Of a DNA stretch of 64,000 bases, positions 32,170-44,629 are shown piece by piece. Below the pieces are notes generated by a model. The model saw only the letters and a program-made list of their open reading frames with translations, had not been told where the DNA came from and searched no databases. Every line of letters starts with the position of its first letter. The first letter of the stretch is position 1. Made by a program: the position numbers and the translations under genes. Source of the stretch: Dicyema japonicum (taxonomy: Eukaryota; Dicyemida; Rhombozoa; Dicyemidae); NCBI GenBank assembly GCA_011109175.1, contig RDEW01000003.1:1058421-1122420 (forward strand). Reading direction: 5' to 3'.

Positions 32170-32465
32170 CACCAGGTTAAGAGTTAGTTAAATGCACTCC
32201 CGCGTTACCCATAAGTATGTGAATACATGGGGGTTACGTTTGTGCCATGCTCTTCACTATCGGTCTACCAGTTTTCTCATGTAACTTTCCTCGTCTCCGT
32301 AGTTCATTGAGAATCCATGCATAAGGTCTCCTATTTAGTGTTCGGAGAGAGTCCTATGACGTTGAAGGTTCCGATTGTAAACGGGGTAGAATAGAAAGAC
32401 TGAGAGTACGTTAAAGACATGGACATTATTAGAGAGGTGTTAACCCCCAACCAACAAACTTTTTT
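32170..32465 (-). pseudogene. LINE 5' fragment (APE endonuclease start), copy 2
   Basis: The minus strand reads YSTPFTIGTFNVIGLSPNTK, the opening of an APE endonuclease. It matches 3296-3660 over most of its length. Confidence 0.55.
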
Positions 32466-33468
32466 GCATGGAGTGTAAACTGGTGAAATGAACCCCCTGC
32501 GAAAACAATTCGCATGTATCACCTGGAAATGTTACAGGGAGACAAATGGAAGAAACTTGGGATCCTCTGTTCCTGCGGTAAAGATATTTCCACGTCGGAC
32601 GCTTAAAAATGTTGGAAGAAACGACCGGTCGGTTAAACGCTTGAAACCACGTCTCCTGTTTTATAGCCTTGTGTGGACCAAACTGGATTCGAAATGTTAA
32701 CAACATTGAAGAGGTACTCCTTCGATTATCCCCTTAAGGAGTCACAAGAAGATCTTTTTACGTCCTTCGAAATGCATCAATGACTTTTGAAAGATTAATC
32801 TTTGCCTCTTCGGTCTCAGGGGATAGACCGAAAACTAATCAAGGGAGACATACGGGCTTCAATAAGGGTAATGCCTCGACGACACGGTTATTGAAGATCC
32901 GTCGTTATATTTGAACCCAGTGCGAGCTAACATCCTACAGAACTTGTAGACCACATAAACTCTATTCTGCTAGAAGGTCTCTTCGATACATTCTTCCCAC
33001 AAAATACTGTTGTTTATGTAATTTAGTTTTTTTTCGGAGCAGCAAAGGGAGAATAGATGAGCTCAAGCCAAAGCTCCTCAAAGAGATGATTTCTAAGATC
33101 ATTTCGAGGTTGGCCGAAATCTAATTTTAACGGTGAAAGTCGACATAATTAACGTTTTCAATTTCCTAATAAGAGACTGTTGCTCGAGATTTATCTCCGA
33201 AGAGCTCTTAATTCTTGTTAGCTGACAATATAATGACATTTTTGAAAAATAATGAAATTAAAAAAAAGGGAAAATAATTTAAATATTTTTTATCGCAAAA
33301 AATGTAGGTTAAATATGACACCTGTCAGATTACAAATGACAGGAATGGTAACCGGTCCTACATGTAACCAGTCCAGCACGTGACATAATATCTGAATGGA
33401 ACTAGGTCAGCGACTAAAGTGGACGTTTGTCTCGAATATCGTCCCGAGGCGAAACGTTATTACGGATT
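32466..33468. other. no recognisable gene
   Basis: Some moderately long frames exist on both strands at 32440-32706, but none shows a motif. Confidence 0.4.
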
Positions 33469-33654
33469 TTATTGTTCACTTACAGAAACTAGGTCATTAA
33501 GCATTTCACATAAGTTCTTCAGCAGAATTCTATCACAGCCCAAAATCTTTAAACAAAACATAAGACGAGTAAACGACGTTGACCAACATCCGTAAGAAAT
33601 AGGAAGAGCCAGTGTTAGCACAAATAGTGCCTGGCGTACATTCCAGTAGCCCAA
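33469..33654 (-). CDS. possible exon, unrecognised
   Basis: An open minus-strand stretch reads LTLALPISYGCWSTSFTRLM then LGCDRILLKNLCEMLNDLV, with a consensus donor gtaagt just before its stop. It looks protein-like and partly hydrophobic. No partner exon was found. Confidence 0.25.
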   Translation of the reverse strand: MGYWNVRQALFVLTLALPISYGCWSTSFTRLMFCLKILGCDRILLKNLCEMLNDLVSVSEQ

Positions 33655-34289
33655 TCGGTCATGCTACTTACCAGACTTCAACCTAGTTCAATATCTCATT
33701 TTGATCGGTAAACCCTAAAAGTGTTCTGCTAAAATTAAGTAAATTAACAAAAGTTACAAATAACTAAATTAAAAAAACACTCAGAATAGAAAAAGTTAAG
33801 TTTTAAACTTTCTGGTAGAGAATCGTTTGACTTTCATAGTAAGTATCCGTGCCGCGTTCTTGAATTTTACGGTGAAGGAACGACTTTTAGTTTTTTTATT
33901 GATAAGTTGATCCTTTATTTGTTTCTTAAGAACGTGATCTCTTAACCTGAAAATAAATCATGCAAATTTACTTGGAATAAATTTCTTCTGTTGTTGTTGA
34001 ACCTTCTGGTAATCTTCCATTAGAAAAAGTCATTTATTCGTCTGTATTTTTAGAAATATTAAATTTACTTTGAGACACACCAAACAAATATTTGAAAATA
34101 ATATTATATAATTTAAATAATTATTGAAATTAATATTTAAATATTAATTCATTAAAATTGAAAATTTAGTCTTTTGTTAGTGATTTTTTTAATTTGCATT
34201 TCATTTAAAACTTATATATGGTTCTGTTGTGGTAGTAATAATACTAAATCATAGAATGACAATATTTTATTTTTTAAATAATATTATTT
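33655..34289. other. AT-rich stretch without recognisable gene
   Basis: No supported feature between the possible exon and the repeat ORF at 34306. Confidence 0.35.
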
Positions 34290-34640
34290 TAAAAAGTTAT
34301 TTCAGATGCTTGGATGCAAGGTCCTCGTTATTTCTATAGTAATGACGTGGGAAGGAATTGCAACAAAGTACCACAAGGGTTATCTGAAGCAGTTGGGGGT
34401 AGATAGGAAGCTCCAGGCCTATCTACAGTCCACTGTGTTAAAGCGGACCCTAGAGAGCTTGACACTGGAGTATAGGAGACAGAGCCCTGAGATGCCATAT
34501 GGGCAGAGGGTTCAATTGAAAAAGGCGCTCTCGGAGTTGTTTCAGCAACCAGAATCGAACCTGCCTGAGGAGGCTGGCGAACAGGCAGGCGAGGAAGGTT
34601 GTTGATTATTAAATTAACTTTTTTATTGTTTGTTAAATAA
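34290..34640 (+). mobile_element. repeated ~99-codon ORF, C-terminal end of an unknown mobile element
   Basis: An uninterrupted frame (34306-34605) reads MTWEGIATKYHKGYLKQLG, QAYLQSTVLKRTLESLTLEY and ends EQAGEEGC, then stop and an AT-rich tail. A second copy at 46960-47225 on the opposite strand encodes the same protein segment with a short deletion and one stop. Dispersed copies sharing a coding end plus AT-rich tail suggest the 3' end of a LINE. I do not recognise the domain. Confidence 0.55.
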
Positions 34641-34879
34641 AGTGGGATATTTTAAAAAGTTATTTTAAATATTAGCTCTCTTCCCATAGTTAATAAATAA
34701 TATTTTATTGTTAAAAATAAAGTTATTTAATCCAAAAAATATTCAGTAATTCTGAAGAACAACGAACAAGGAATTTAAAAAAATACTTTAAATGAACAAC
34801 ACACATTTTTAAATTTTATTAAAATGATGCTCATTCTCAACATTAGGTAAGAGTTCAAGAGGATTCACTATTCTTTCCC

Positions 34880-34990
34880 CGGGGACAATGTCGTTACCTG
34901 TAGACAAGTTCTGGAACGCTGGAACGAGTCAGGATCAAGGAGTTAGTCAGTTTGGTTACCTTTGGTCTTTGAATAATTTAAGTTCCTTCT
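34880..34990 (+). repeat. repeat fragment shared with 45150-45310
   Basis: 'gctggaacgagtcaggatca' through 'tttggtctttgaataa' matches 45250-45310 ('gctggaacgcgtcaggatca', 'ggtctttggaataa'). Confidence 0.45.
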
Positions 34991-35344
34991 GTATTGCAGT
35001 TAATCTAAGTGCAATATCTTTCTCGTCTGTAGCTCTTATGTTGTCGATTCTTGTTCACTATTTTCTGAACCTTTTAAGAATTTTCATTGTTTCATCTTTA
35101 ACTTTTAAAAGATCGAAAATGTATGTTCTTCCGATTCCTGAACGTTAATATCAATTTCGTGATTTTTGTTGTTAGAGTTATTAAAAACTCTAAAACAATT
35201 CCTAATTGTCTCGTCGGATCCGTCTTTCCAAGTCATTTTACAAACTTCCTTTAAAGTCAATTTTTTGCAAAAATTGTATACGAAAAATTAAAGTACCTTG
35301 CGTCTAGTAAAACGAGTGGTAAAATTTTTAGGTACTTTTTTTAA

Positions 35345-35700
35345 TTATACTGCACTTACGAAGAACCATATCAGCTATCGCTCTTCCCAGCTGGACACGC
35401 GCTTTATTTTTTAAGCAAAGAACAATTACGCTAAGTAATCGTAGAGAGGGAACCAAGGAATGCTCTTTACTTCAATTTTTCTCTTTGTTGAATGTGAGTC
35501 CTTTATAGACGATCGGTACCGCAGTGATATGTTCACTGATGACGGCGTCACTCGTCAAACCAAAGCATCGTAGATGCGTGGAACATTCAGCTGGATGTAA
35601 CAGCAGTGAGATTCGAACTATGGGCATCAAGCCTTTTGCCTTTCACTCATACTTATTTAGTGAATCTTTAAAGTCTTTAAATTGTAATCTTTAAAGTTTT
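35345..35700 (-). repeat. SINE family 1, copy 4, inside a local duplication
   Basis: Nearly full-length SINE (B box gttcgaatctc on the minus strand). The flank 'cactcatacttatttagtga' plus 'atctttaaagtctttaaatt' beyond its head is identical to the flank of the copy at 36020-36335, so the two copies arose by duplication of the locus, not by two insertions. Confidence 0.78.
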
Positions 35701-36019
35701 ATTCTCTTTGAGCTCTAGTCAATTGTTGAGCAAGATGATTTTTCGACTCCCAATAGAATCATCAGAGAAACTGTGTGCCTGTCCGGGATTAGCTCTATAG
35801 CTAATATGTTCTTCACAAAAAGACACTCAGTAGCATGTAAACTAAGGCGATGCATGCCAACATTGGTGTATATTGAATTTATAAAGATGGCAGAAGACAA
35901 GAGATTCAAAATTATATTTCGGTGACGATTTATGTGAAAATTAGGAAAATGCCTGGAGTCAAGATTTTTGTCATTCATTTTCTATTACAAAATGGGAAAA
36001 CAACATATTTCTCCACACA

Positions 36020-36340
36020 TATACGGCTATTTAAAAAATCGCTCCACCCAGGCAAGACCAGACGCTTTATTTTTTAAACAAAGAACAATTACGCCAATTA
36101 ATCGTAGAGGGGGAACCAAGGAATGGTCTTCACTTTTTTTGTTGAGTTGAGTCCTTTGTAGACGATCCGGTTCCGCAGTGAGATGTTCACTGATGACGGC
36201 GTCACTCGTCAAACCAAAGCATCGTAGATGCGTGGAATGTACAGCAGTGAGATTAGAACTATGGGCATCAAGCCTTTTGCTTTCACTCATACTTATTTAG
36301 TGAATCTTTAAAGTCTTTAAATTGTAAATGACTCAAAAAT
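36020..36340 (-). repeat. SINE family 1, copy 5, duplicate of 35345-35700
   Basis: Same SINE with the same flank; it lacks about 20 bases present in the 35345 copy (around 'attcagctgg'). The duplicates are about 670 bp apart in direct order. Confidence 0.78.
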
Positions 36341-36357
36341 CGATTATTAAAAAATTA

Positions 36358-36462
36358 AGCCTAACCTTAATCCTAAACCTTAATCCTAAACCAAACCTTA
36401 ACCATAATCCTTAACCATAACCCTAAACCTTAATTCTAAAACTTAACCCTAATCCTAGGGGG
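36358..36462. repeat. degenerate interstitial telomere-like array
   Basis: About 105 bp of irregular ccta/aacc units (cctaaccttaatcctaaacc, ccataaccctaaacc, taaccctaatcctaggggg) resembling scrambled CCCTAA repeats. It directly follows the duplicated SINE block. Confidence 0.75.
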
Positions 36463-36697
36463 CCGATCCTTCGACATTTTTAATTTTGATTTTTTAATCT
36501 TAATTGATTTATTGACTCAAATTAAAATTTTTCATTTTGTGAAGAAAATCGGCACTGTCGGGTTGGTAAAACTCTAAGGTGATTTCAAGTGATAAATTTT
36601 ACTTATCACCGGGCAGTATCAACAGCCGAACGCTATGTGACATACTACAATAACTAATATTAGAATACCACCCTCACGTGAACCACACGCTTAGTCA

Positions 36698-37183
36698 ATG
36701 AGGTCTTTCATGGATTCAAATATTGAGTCCAATCGTCCGCGATTTCGACTCCCTTTTCAGTGTTTTGTATCATTAGTTGGACTACTAGCAGAGTTAACCT
36801 TGGCCTTCCACCAAAGCTTCTCTCTCGACAAACATAATAACCTTCCGTGGGTAGATCTGCTGGGAATTATTATTGCAAGAACGTTCACGAAAGTTATAAT
36901 ATTAAAACCACGTGTGGAGCAAAAGACATAATTTTGGATGTCAATCTCTTTCACGCTCGCCGATTGTTAGATAGAGATCTCAATGAGTCTAGGTCATCTG
37001 CGGATTTCAACTTTTTTCAGTTTTCAAGTCATTTCCTACGATTTATTTATTACCCCCAGGCTTACTATTTTTGGTAAACTCACCACAAATACATTAGACG
37101 TTAAGAGGAAGTGTCCGTCGCATCTACCTTTTGGGTTTTACAGACATATTTTCAAGAGTCATCAACCAGGAAAATTAGAGTAA
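36698..37183 (+). CDS. possible multi-exon gene, unrecognised
   Basis: Candidate exons: ATG at 36698 (MRSFMDSNIESNRPRFRLPF), LAELTLAFHQSFSLDKHNNL with PWVDLL, then, after a possible 17-nt intron, NVHESYNIKTTCGAKDIILD with FHARRLLDRDLNES, and finally FGKLTTNTLDVKRKCPSHLP to a stop at 37183. Several GT...AG pairs of 15-30 nt are available, but I could not prove one consistent frame. No known domain. Confidence 0.35.
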
Positions 37184-37254
37184 ACTACACTTGACTAGTC
37201 AAAATAATAAGTTGCATGAGTTATGGTTGTTTTACGCCTAATCACGTATACCAC

Positions 37255-37630
37255 GTGTGATACCACAAACAACCACACTTGATAATTATAATTAATTTAT
37301 TAACTCGAGACACACCAAGAAAGAAGTTTATAGTTACCAAATAATTGAATGCATCCAGTTTCCACGGTCACAGAAGCAGAGTCTTTCCAATGTCACACAA
37401 GTCCATCCAGAACCAACGAAATAGAAAGAAAACGACCAGTCCTTACAGTTTTAGGAACCCCCAGTCGAGTAGGGGAAAGAAGATAATCCTTTTTTGTGCC
37501 ATCCAAAAAGGTAGATGACATGACCCTACTCTATCTCCACAAAGGGAAGGTTTCCTCTTGTATCTTGGGTCGGCTTCCAGATATAGTCTGACTTCTGGTC
37601 CGAGGGGACCACAATAACATTGGCACACAT
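37255..37630. repeat. repeat fragment shared with 46480-46800
   Basis: 'ccagtttccacggtcacaga' with 'agcagagtctttccaatgtc' at 37355-37400 matches 'ccagttttcactatcacaga' with 'aacagagtcctttaaagtca' at 46525-46570. Confidence 0.4.
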
Positions 37631-37711
37631 TTAATAATAATAATAATTATAAAATTAATATACTTATTATAATTAATATTAAAATAATATATTTAAAAAT
37701 TAATAATGTAA

Positions 37712-40700
37712 ATGAGCTTTGACCTAAAAATAAATGTAATAAATATAATAATAAAAGAATCCGAACTGGATAGAGCGTACATTTAAGAAAAAGATTTGTT
37801 CGTACTATATAAAGGATAAATCAGCAGAGAACAAGTATCGAATGTAATAAATGAAAGATGTCAATGTGGGCGTTTCTATTCTGATCATGAAATTAATGTT
37901 GAATTGTCTGATTTTGAATGGAAATCAAGCACTCATACATCACTTGACGTCACTGATGCGTATGGTTCTTTGGAATTTTATGGTGTTGTGAGACAAACAA
38001 AGGCTAAAGTTTAACGAAATTTAATCTTAGTACATCCGACTTGCAAATACAACAAAGGTAGAGAAGGTTATGGAATTATTGACGGATAATTGGGGTCTGC
38101 ATTTCCCAAAATTGGTTATTTCTGTTTATGGTGGAATGAGAAATTTTGATTTGAATAATAAAATTAAAAAAATAGTAAAAAAGGGGTTGATTGAATCAGC
38201 AAAAACTACAAATGCCTGGATTATTACGAGTGGCATAAATGCGGGTATTGAAGCAATCAGTAAAGATAGGAGCAATAAAAGATATTGGAGAGTCATTGAC
38301 TGACTGTTCTAGACGAGAGCGATCAAAGTTTGCATTAATCGGAATATCCCCTGGGGATTAATATCAGATCGTCACAAACTTGAAAAAACCAAGGTTTGTA
38401 TTAATATGAGTAAAGAATGTCGTTCATTATGATGCCCGAACAATTCACAGAGATGGTTCTGTGAGTTTGAATAATGGACATTCTCATTTTTTGCTTGTTG
38501 ACGATGGAAGTGTGAGTCAGTATGGGACGGAAGTCGAATTTAGAAGAAAATTAGAGAGACACATAAGCAATGTAAAAATACGATTTAATGGTAAATTTAT
38601 TATAAAAATGTAGAATCAAATTTGAGATGTTTTAATATTCCCTTAATTTGCATAATAGTTGAGGGAGGACGAAGTATGATTGACATTTTAAAGAAATATT
38701 TAAATGAATGTCCGCCAATAGCCGTGGTCGTTGTGAATGGTTCTGGGAGAGCAGCTAATCTTATATCACGTGTTGTTAGAGAGATTAGTGGAGAATGGTC
38801 TAATAATGTTAATAAAGTAGTAAAATGGGTACAAATGAATATAATTATATAATTTCAATGATTAACACAACATTTGCTTGTAGTGTGAATGAGGCGCATT
38901 TATTGGCTAACGATCTCATTTATTGTCTAAATTACAGAGAATATGTAAATATGTTAGTGATAAAGATAACAATATTTGACGACGAGGAAAGTTCATTTGA
39001 TAAAGCAATCATAACTTCATTGCTGAAAAAAACAAATAATGTGGATATTCTTAGTATGTTAGTCGCATGGAGAAGGGCTGATATTGCGAGATGTCAATTT
39101 TCCTATTTGAAATACAGCATATCAGTAACAAATAATAATTATAGGATCTACAATTGTATTAACAGAAGCATTATTGAATGATGACAGTGAATATGTTCAA
39201 TTATTACTTGAAAATAATGTCTCTTTGCACAGATATCTCACATATTACCAACTAGAACAATTATACCGTTCAGTACTATTATCATTATTATTAGAAAATT
39301 AAAACACAAAATATACTGCAATTTATGTTAAGTGAAGTAAAGGTACAAATAATATTTTATTTATTTTTTTAAATTTATTTATTTTTTATTTAAATTATTT
39401 ATATTAGACAATGAAAATAGAAAAGATAACATTGGTTGAAGTTGGTCTAATTATTGAATATTTAATGGGCGGGTTATATAAAAGTAATTATTCCCAATGT
39501 AATAAAATGGTGTAATATAACATAATTAAAGTTTAATGAAATTGAGTATCCCTTCAATGCACTCAACATCTGGGCTGTTCTCACTAATAGAATAAATTTA
39601 GCTAAATTTATGTGTCGTTACGGAGAACAAGCAATTGCTAAGGTAATGGCATAAATAATGTAGGCGATTGTCTCCTATAAATTGTACAAATTTATGGCAA
39701 AAATTGTCATCCAAAATGGACTCGATCTTGACATTGCTGAATTATTTCAAACACATTCAATGTTAGTCAATTTTATGACATTAGTGAATTTCACAAATTG
39801 TCATACAATTTATTGAATTATTGCTACAAAGAAGATGATGAAATAACACTAAGACTACTCACTTATGAAATGAAAGAATGGAGTAATCACAACTGCCTCA
39901 GTCTTGCTGTTTCATCAAATCATCGAGAATTTATCGCCCATGGATGCTCACAAATGCTTATTACTGAAATGTGGATTGGGGGATTGAAGACTAATAAATA
40001 TATTACACTTAAAGTAATCATAGGAATATTACTTCCAATTTTAATAATATTTATGGAATTCAAAACCAGAAAGGAAATACAATCTATGCCACAAACGGAG
40101 GACGAACACTTAACTAATATCGAATTGCCCACAGAAACAACATTAAATATTAAGAATAAATATTATGAATTTTACACAGCACCGTTGACTAAATTTTGGA
40201 TGTATGCGGTAATATTTATAATGACAAAGATAATATATTTGATATTCACTCCTGTTTATAGTTACATGTGTGTTGTCAAACTCCCAAATTATGTATCAAT
40301 TCATGAATGGATTATTCTCTCCTATATTATTGGAATCACTTTGGAGATTATGTGGGAGGTTTATTTCATAATCATTTAGATCCACCTTTCTTATGCCTAC
40401 AAACTGATTTTCAAGCTTAAAATATATTTTATGGATTTTTGGAATATTTGTCAATTAATTATCATTATTCTCTTTTTTATTGGATTTGGATGTCGTTTAG
40501 GTCAACTCAATAATATTGGCCATCTGTTTTACTGTATTGGTGCTGTGTTCTATTACATCAAATTACTGGATATATTTAGCGTCGATAAAAATTTAGGGCC
40601 TTACATTATGATGATTGGAATTATGCTTAGGGATTTGATTACATACATCGTCATTGTGGCTATTGTGTTATTAAGCTTTGGAGTTGCACGATATGGCATT

Positions 40701-41473
40701 TTACATCCAAATAGTCATCCATCGATGCTCATCATCCGAGATATTCTATTTCAGCCATATTTCATGCTGTATGGGGAACTTTTTGCTGATCAAATTGATC
40801 GTTACTATTTTACTCATTTTAGCTAATTGTGGTGATGCTTGTGTTGCTGGGCGGTGGTTGTCCCCATTCATTATGTCACTCTATTTGATTGTCGCTAACA
40901 TTCTTCTCATTAATTCACTCATTGCTGTTTTTAAGTATTTTTATTTTCATTTTAGTAATACTTTTGCACGTGTCTACAAATTATCAAACAAAGTTGGAAA
41001 TTCAAACGTTATTTGCTAACCATTGAATATGAACAAAAATCAACATTTCCTCCCCCATTTAACATGCTTTCGTTAACGAGGACGATTATATACAAATATT
41101 TTAATAACTCGTCTAAGAACAGATTGGACAGTGGACTAAGTTATTTCATTTTTAATTTTTAGAATTATTTCTAACGCCTGATGAAATTGAAAAAATACAA
41201 GATTTCGAGGAAGAATGTGTCGATGATTATTACAGAGCCGAGGATAGAAAGAAGAAGAAATCAGTCGAACAGAGAATAAGAAAAATCAAAAAAAGGTATT
41301 TCATTTATTAACAAAGACTTCGGTATATTGAAGATTTTAAATTCAAACAAAATTTACCACGTCAAAAAAAAATTACAGAAAATTCATTTCAGAGGCAAAT
41401 TGTAAATAAAAATATTATTGCAGTACCAAGTAGTCCACGATCGAATAATCAAAAAATCACGGAAGCTGATTGA
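37712..41473 (+). CDS. TRPM: TRPM-family cation channel
   Basis: Apparently full-length, about 1,100 residues in more than 15 exons. Domains in order: the N-terminal homology/SLOG region ([60 protein letters not shown]); ankyrin-like helices ([13 protein letters not shown] to [20 protein letters not shown]); [19 protein letters not shown] and RYGEQAIAK; the pre-S1 block ([20 protein letters not shown]); [21 protein letters not shown]1-S6 with [37 protein letters not shown] (S5-pore) and LIAVF (S6); the TRP box (WKFKRY) and a C-terminal coiled coil ([18 protein letters not shown]). Introns: 37736-37757, 37835-37857, 38009-38030, 38260-38281, 38394-38415, 38591-38613, 39125-39144, 39273-39294, 39343-39407 (65 nt), 39510-39531, 39643-39663, 39762-39784, 40359-40379, 40801-40822, 40935-40955, 41140-41162, 41296-41316. 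One-base frame breaks occur near 38348, 38823 and 41000. TRPM subtype unclear; no C-terminal kinase. Confidence 0.93.
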
Positions 41474-41749
41474 GACTGTAATCGTCGATATCCTCATTAA
41501 TATTTTTAACCAAGTAAATATCTCTTTTTTATATTTATCGACTTATAAACTCTTGTCGGTATTTTTTGTCACAGTTGTGATGAATTTTTGATGATTCTCA
41601 ACGTCCAGTCACTTTCCTGCATTTACGCGGTACCTTTCACTTTCGAAAAATTGCGGGAGTGAAGTCCATGAGCGGTCATTTAGTAGACATCTTTCCTTCT
41701 CTTCTTAATCAAAAAAGTGATTCACAACATTTTTTTAAAGTAAAATCAG

Positions 41750-41985
41750 TTAATGACAACAATCTTCGATAGAGATTCCAGAAGAATCCTATCGCAAATC
41801 AGCTCCGGACATTTTCACCCCTGTGACGGATCAGAGTTGACCAGCTTGGGGATATCATCAATCAAACCTTCTCCAGACCTTGACCACTAATAACACCAAG
41901 GACTTATGGGAGCACCCAACACTATTTGCTGTACGCTTGATGGCACCGGCCTCTTACATGTTATTGAGGTTGGGGCGACTAACTA
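41750..41985 (+). repeat. retroelement 3' end, family with ...GLLYVSEAG tail, copy 1
   Basis: 'atcctatcgcaaatcagctc' with 'cggacattttcacc' matches the minus strand of 51690-51760. The end reads HPTLFAVRLMAPASYMLLRL then LTN, followed by an actaactaacta tail. Relatives: 51430-52110, 54960-55150 and 61905-62060 on the minus strand. Confidence 0.5.
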
Positions 41986-41989
41986 ACTA

Positions 41990-42430
41990 ATCAAAAATAC
42001 AGCGACGGTTTAGATTGCCAAATTGTCCCTTTGTAGTTTCGTAAAGAAGTATGGTGGCAACAATGAGGGATATAAAGAGTTCTTGTAATGTTCGAAGCGG
42101 CCTTTATAAGTAGAATTTTTTGGCTAGAAGATAGCTTGTTCTTTACACCTGTTCCGAAAGTCATCAGGGAGTCGAAAGTGACTCTCAATATTTTTACGTT
42201 TTTGGAGCATGGGTTTTGTTTCTCATTTATTGTCAAGGAGTGTGTAGAATACGTATTAAAGCAGTGCATGACTTTGTAGTGCAGGTCTGACTTGGGCGAT
42301 CGAGTACTGATCTCTAGAAGCAGTAAAAATGCCGTCAGCGTAAGTCAATATTAAGCTATCTTCTCTGATTGGGGGGAAAATGCTCAAGAATAAGTTAAAC
42401 AAAATCGCTGACATGAGATCCTTGCGTTAG
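41990..42430 (-). pseudogene. LINE reverse-transcriptase fragment
   Basis: The minus strand reads SAILFNLFLSIFPPI then LTYADGIFTASRDQ (catalytic YADD mutated to YADG), then the thumb: KNVKILRVTFDSLMTFGTGV and AASNITRTLYIPH. This is Jockey/CR1-like order. It is truncated at both ends. Confidence 0.65.
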
Positions 42431-42639
42431 GCAGTATTGAATTAGCAACATTTTTCTTCTGCAACTGCAAAAGTTAGCAATCCATTTTAGAGTTTTCTTG
42501 GGATATCCGATGCATAGATCTTTCCTGTCAGTAACTTTCTATGAACTGAGTCAAAATCCTTTTGTATGTTAATTGAACATAAAAGCATAATTCCAATCAA
42601 TTATAAATATACCACGTACCTCTATACCACGTCCTATCT

Positions 42640-42890
42640 TGGACAAATATAAGGAAAATTGAGGAAATGCAAAAGAGGCTTACAGAGTAACAAAGCTCTG
42701 GAGGCCCTTGTGAGACTAGACTCCAGATCACGGAAAGGTGGCCCTGAAAATTCAAGCAGCCGTCGTGTACGTTCATGCGCGGGCACGAAGGAAGAACATA
42801 GGCAAAGTAAGGTCTCTGTTAGAATGCATCGGCATCACGTGATAATTAGTTTGGTTTTGTGGTCTTGGGTTAAATAAATAAAAAAAATTT
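42640..42890 (+). repeat. LINE family B 3' end
   Basis: ALVRLDSRSRKGGPEN and CAGTKEEHRQSK parallel LRWIRVCGPRPYRK and CVGTQSEHREKM at 26230-26330. The copy at 45410-45670 is a close relative. Confidence 0.5.
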
Positions 42891-44399
42891 CGTAAGTGCC
42901 TATTTTGTTTTATGATGGATGAGAATCTTCGTCTTCCTTTTTTCCTAGTCGGATCGATTTCCAGTGGAGGTCTAGCTGCCCTGACATTAATTCCTTAGCA
43001 ATGAACATTCGATATTGGGCATTCCAATCTTTCTGATAGGAGAATGCCATAGTCCTATTAACTCCATCTTGTTTTAGAAATAATAGTATGTCCGGTTAGT
43101 AATATTATGGAAAGTTTTTTTTTAATTTTTATGGTGGTTATCTGTATCTTTTCTTTTTTTCGTAGCAAATCAAAATTGCATACAAAACATTACTGGCTGG
43201 ACACGGGTATTAGACAGAAATAATTCTACTGTCACCACAGAGTAATATGCAGTCTCAAAATTTCCAGTCTTGACGTAGGATATGTGCCGTAGTCATTTTT
43301 AACTGTAATCTTAAGATTTAATAGAAAATATGCTCTCCCATCTGAACAGATATGTATTGACCTCCCGTTTTTCAGTTGATTATTCGCTGAGATTATTGCA
43401 CATTCAATGTTTATTCCTGGAGTTCCTTTATATATTTGAAAGGAATTTCATTGGAGCACGAGTGAACGGTAATATTGGCTTTGTCGACAACATTAACCCA
43501 TTTTCTCTTTCCAATCCAACATCTTGGAAATAGTTCCAGTCAGAGTAAGGTTGAATCCTTCCAAAATTTCTTGTGATTTAGGATTTTACCTTACGCACGA
43601 TAATTATTAAACGCACATTCACAGAACCAAGAATGTTGTATTAACAAAGGTGCCGTCTGTTCCATATGATCCAAGATTTTCCTTACCAGACGTCTCAGCG
43701 GGCTCTGCCCATGACACGCGACCCTAGATCTTCTAGATCGTCTTGACATTCCAAATTTTTTCCGATCCAAAGACCCTACAAAAAATTGTAAATCTAAAAA
43801 AATTAAATAGCTAAAAAACCTACATGAACACAAAAATACAGCGCATACACAGAGCAATATTACCTATAGCTTCACCCATGCAGGATATGAACATCAATGA
43901 CAGCTAAAAACCATTTGTAATGAAAGTCTATACTGGATCACTGGTATCGAGTAAATGAAAAAAATACGTGAAACATGCATTTCTAACAATTGGCAATCAC
44001 TCCTAAATAATGACTTCTTGATACAAATAGAACTGGTTGCATAAGTTCTGAATCCTGTTCATTCCTCTATGGGCTTATTTGTGAAGTGCCTTCACTATCA
44101 TCCGCGTTTCACTTTTATTTGATTGAGCGAAACAAACTTTTACAATTCCTGATTTTAAGTACAGCTTTTCAGTTTTATGGAGAAATTTTTTCATTTTTTA
44201 AATTTTATATCTCTTCAGTTTCGACAATTTGGTAACGGAATTCCCATTAATACATTTTTGAGATGTCACGGGTCTAATGGGTGTCTCGATCGATATTTTA
44301 AAAATTTTAAAATACAATCAGTCTTATTTTGGTTTTAAATAATAAATATAACTTTTTTTAATGATCTTCACATTCTTTCTACTTTTTCAATCTCCAAAA
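42891..44399. other. no firm gene; possible RNase H relic on the minus strand
   Basis: On the minus strand near 43270-43400 a frame reads LKNGRSIHICSDGRAYFLL, which resembles an RNase H core (I-F-SD...A) of a retroelement. Nothing else supports it. The remaining sequence shows no exon chain. Confidence 0.3.
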
Positions 44400-44485
44400 A
44401 AGACATCACCGGGACACAGTGAGAGGATCCCTTTGAATTTGGGTGCTTGTGTTGCAACACTCTACCAGCAAACCATCGCGCCGGA
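44400..44485 (-). repeat. tRNA-like A-box sequence, possible SINE fragment
   Basis: The minus strand reads tttgctggtagagtgttgca (A-box-like) and about 20 nt on acccaaattcaaagg (weak B box). No tRNA fold closes. Confidence 0.3.
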
Positions 44486-44629
44486 TGTAAGGTATGCCTA
44501 TGTTGCGCAGATTCGCTTTATCGGAGACTAAGAACCACATAATCAATTCAAAATACTGAACAACTATGTGCTGGCCCCCATACTGGATCAACAGTCACTC
44601 CCTTACTTCGGAAGCTAAGACCTGTAGTT

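Noticed and set aside
36698-36954. Minus-strand frame over the same region as the possible gene
   Set aside because: The plus strand gives better exon-like composition and splice sites; neither strand is proven.
44400-44485. Functional tRNA
   Set aside because: A-box-like sequence only; no cloverleaf and no closing acceptor stem.
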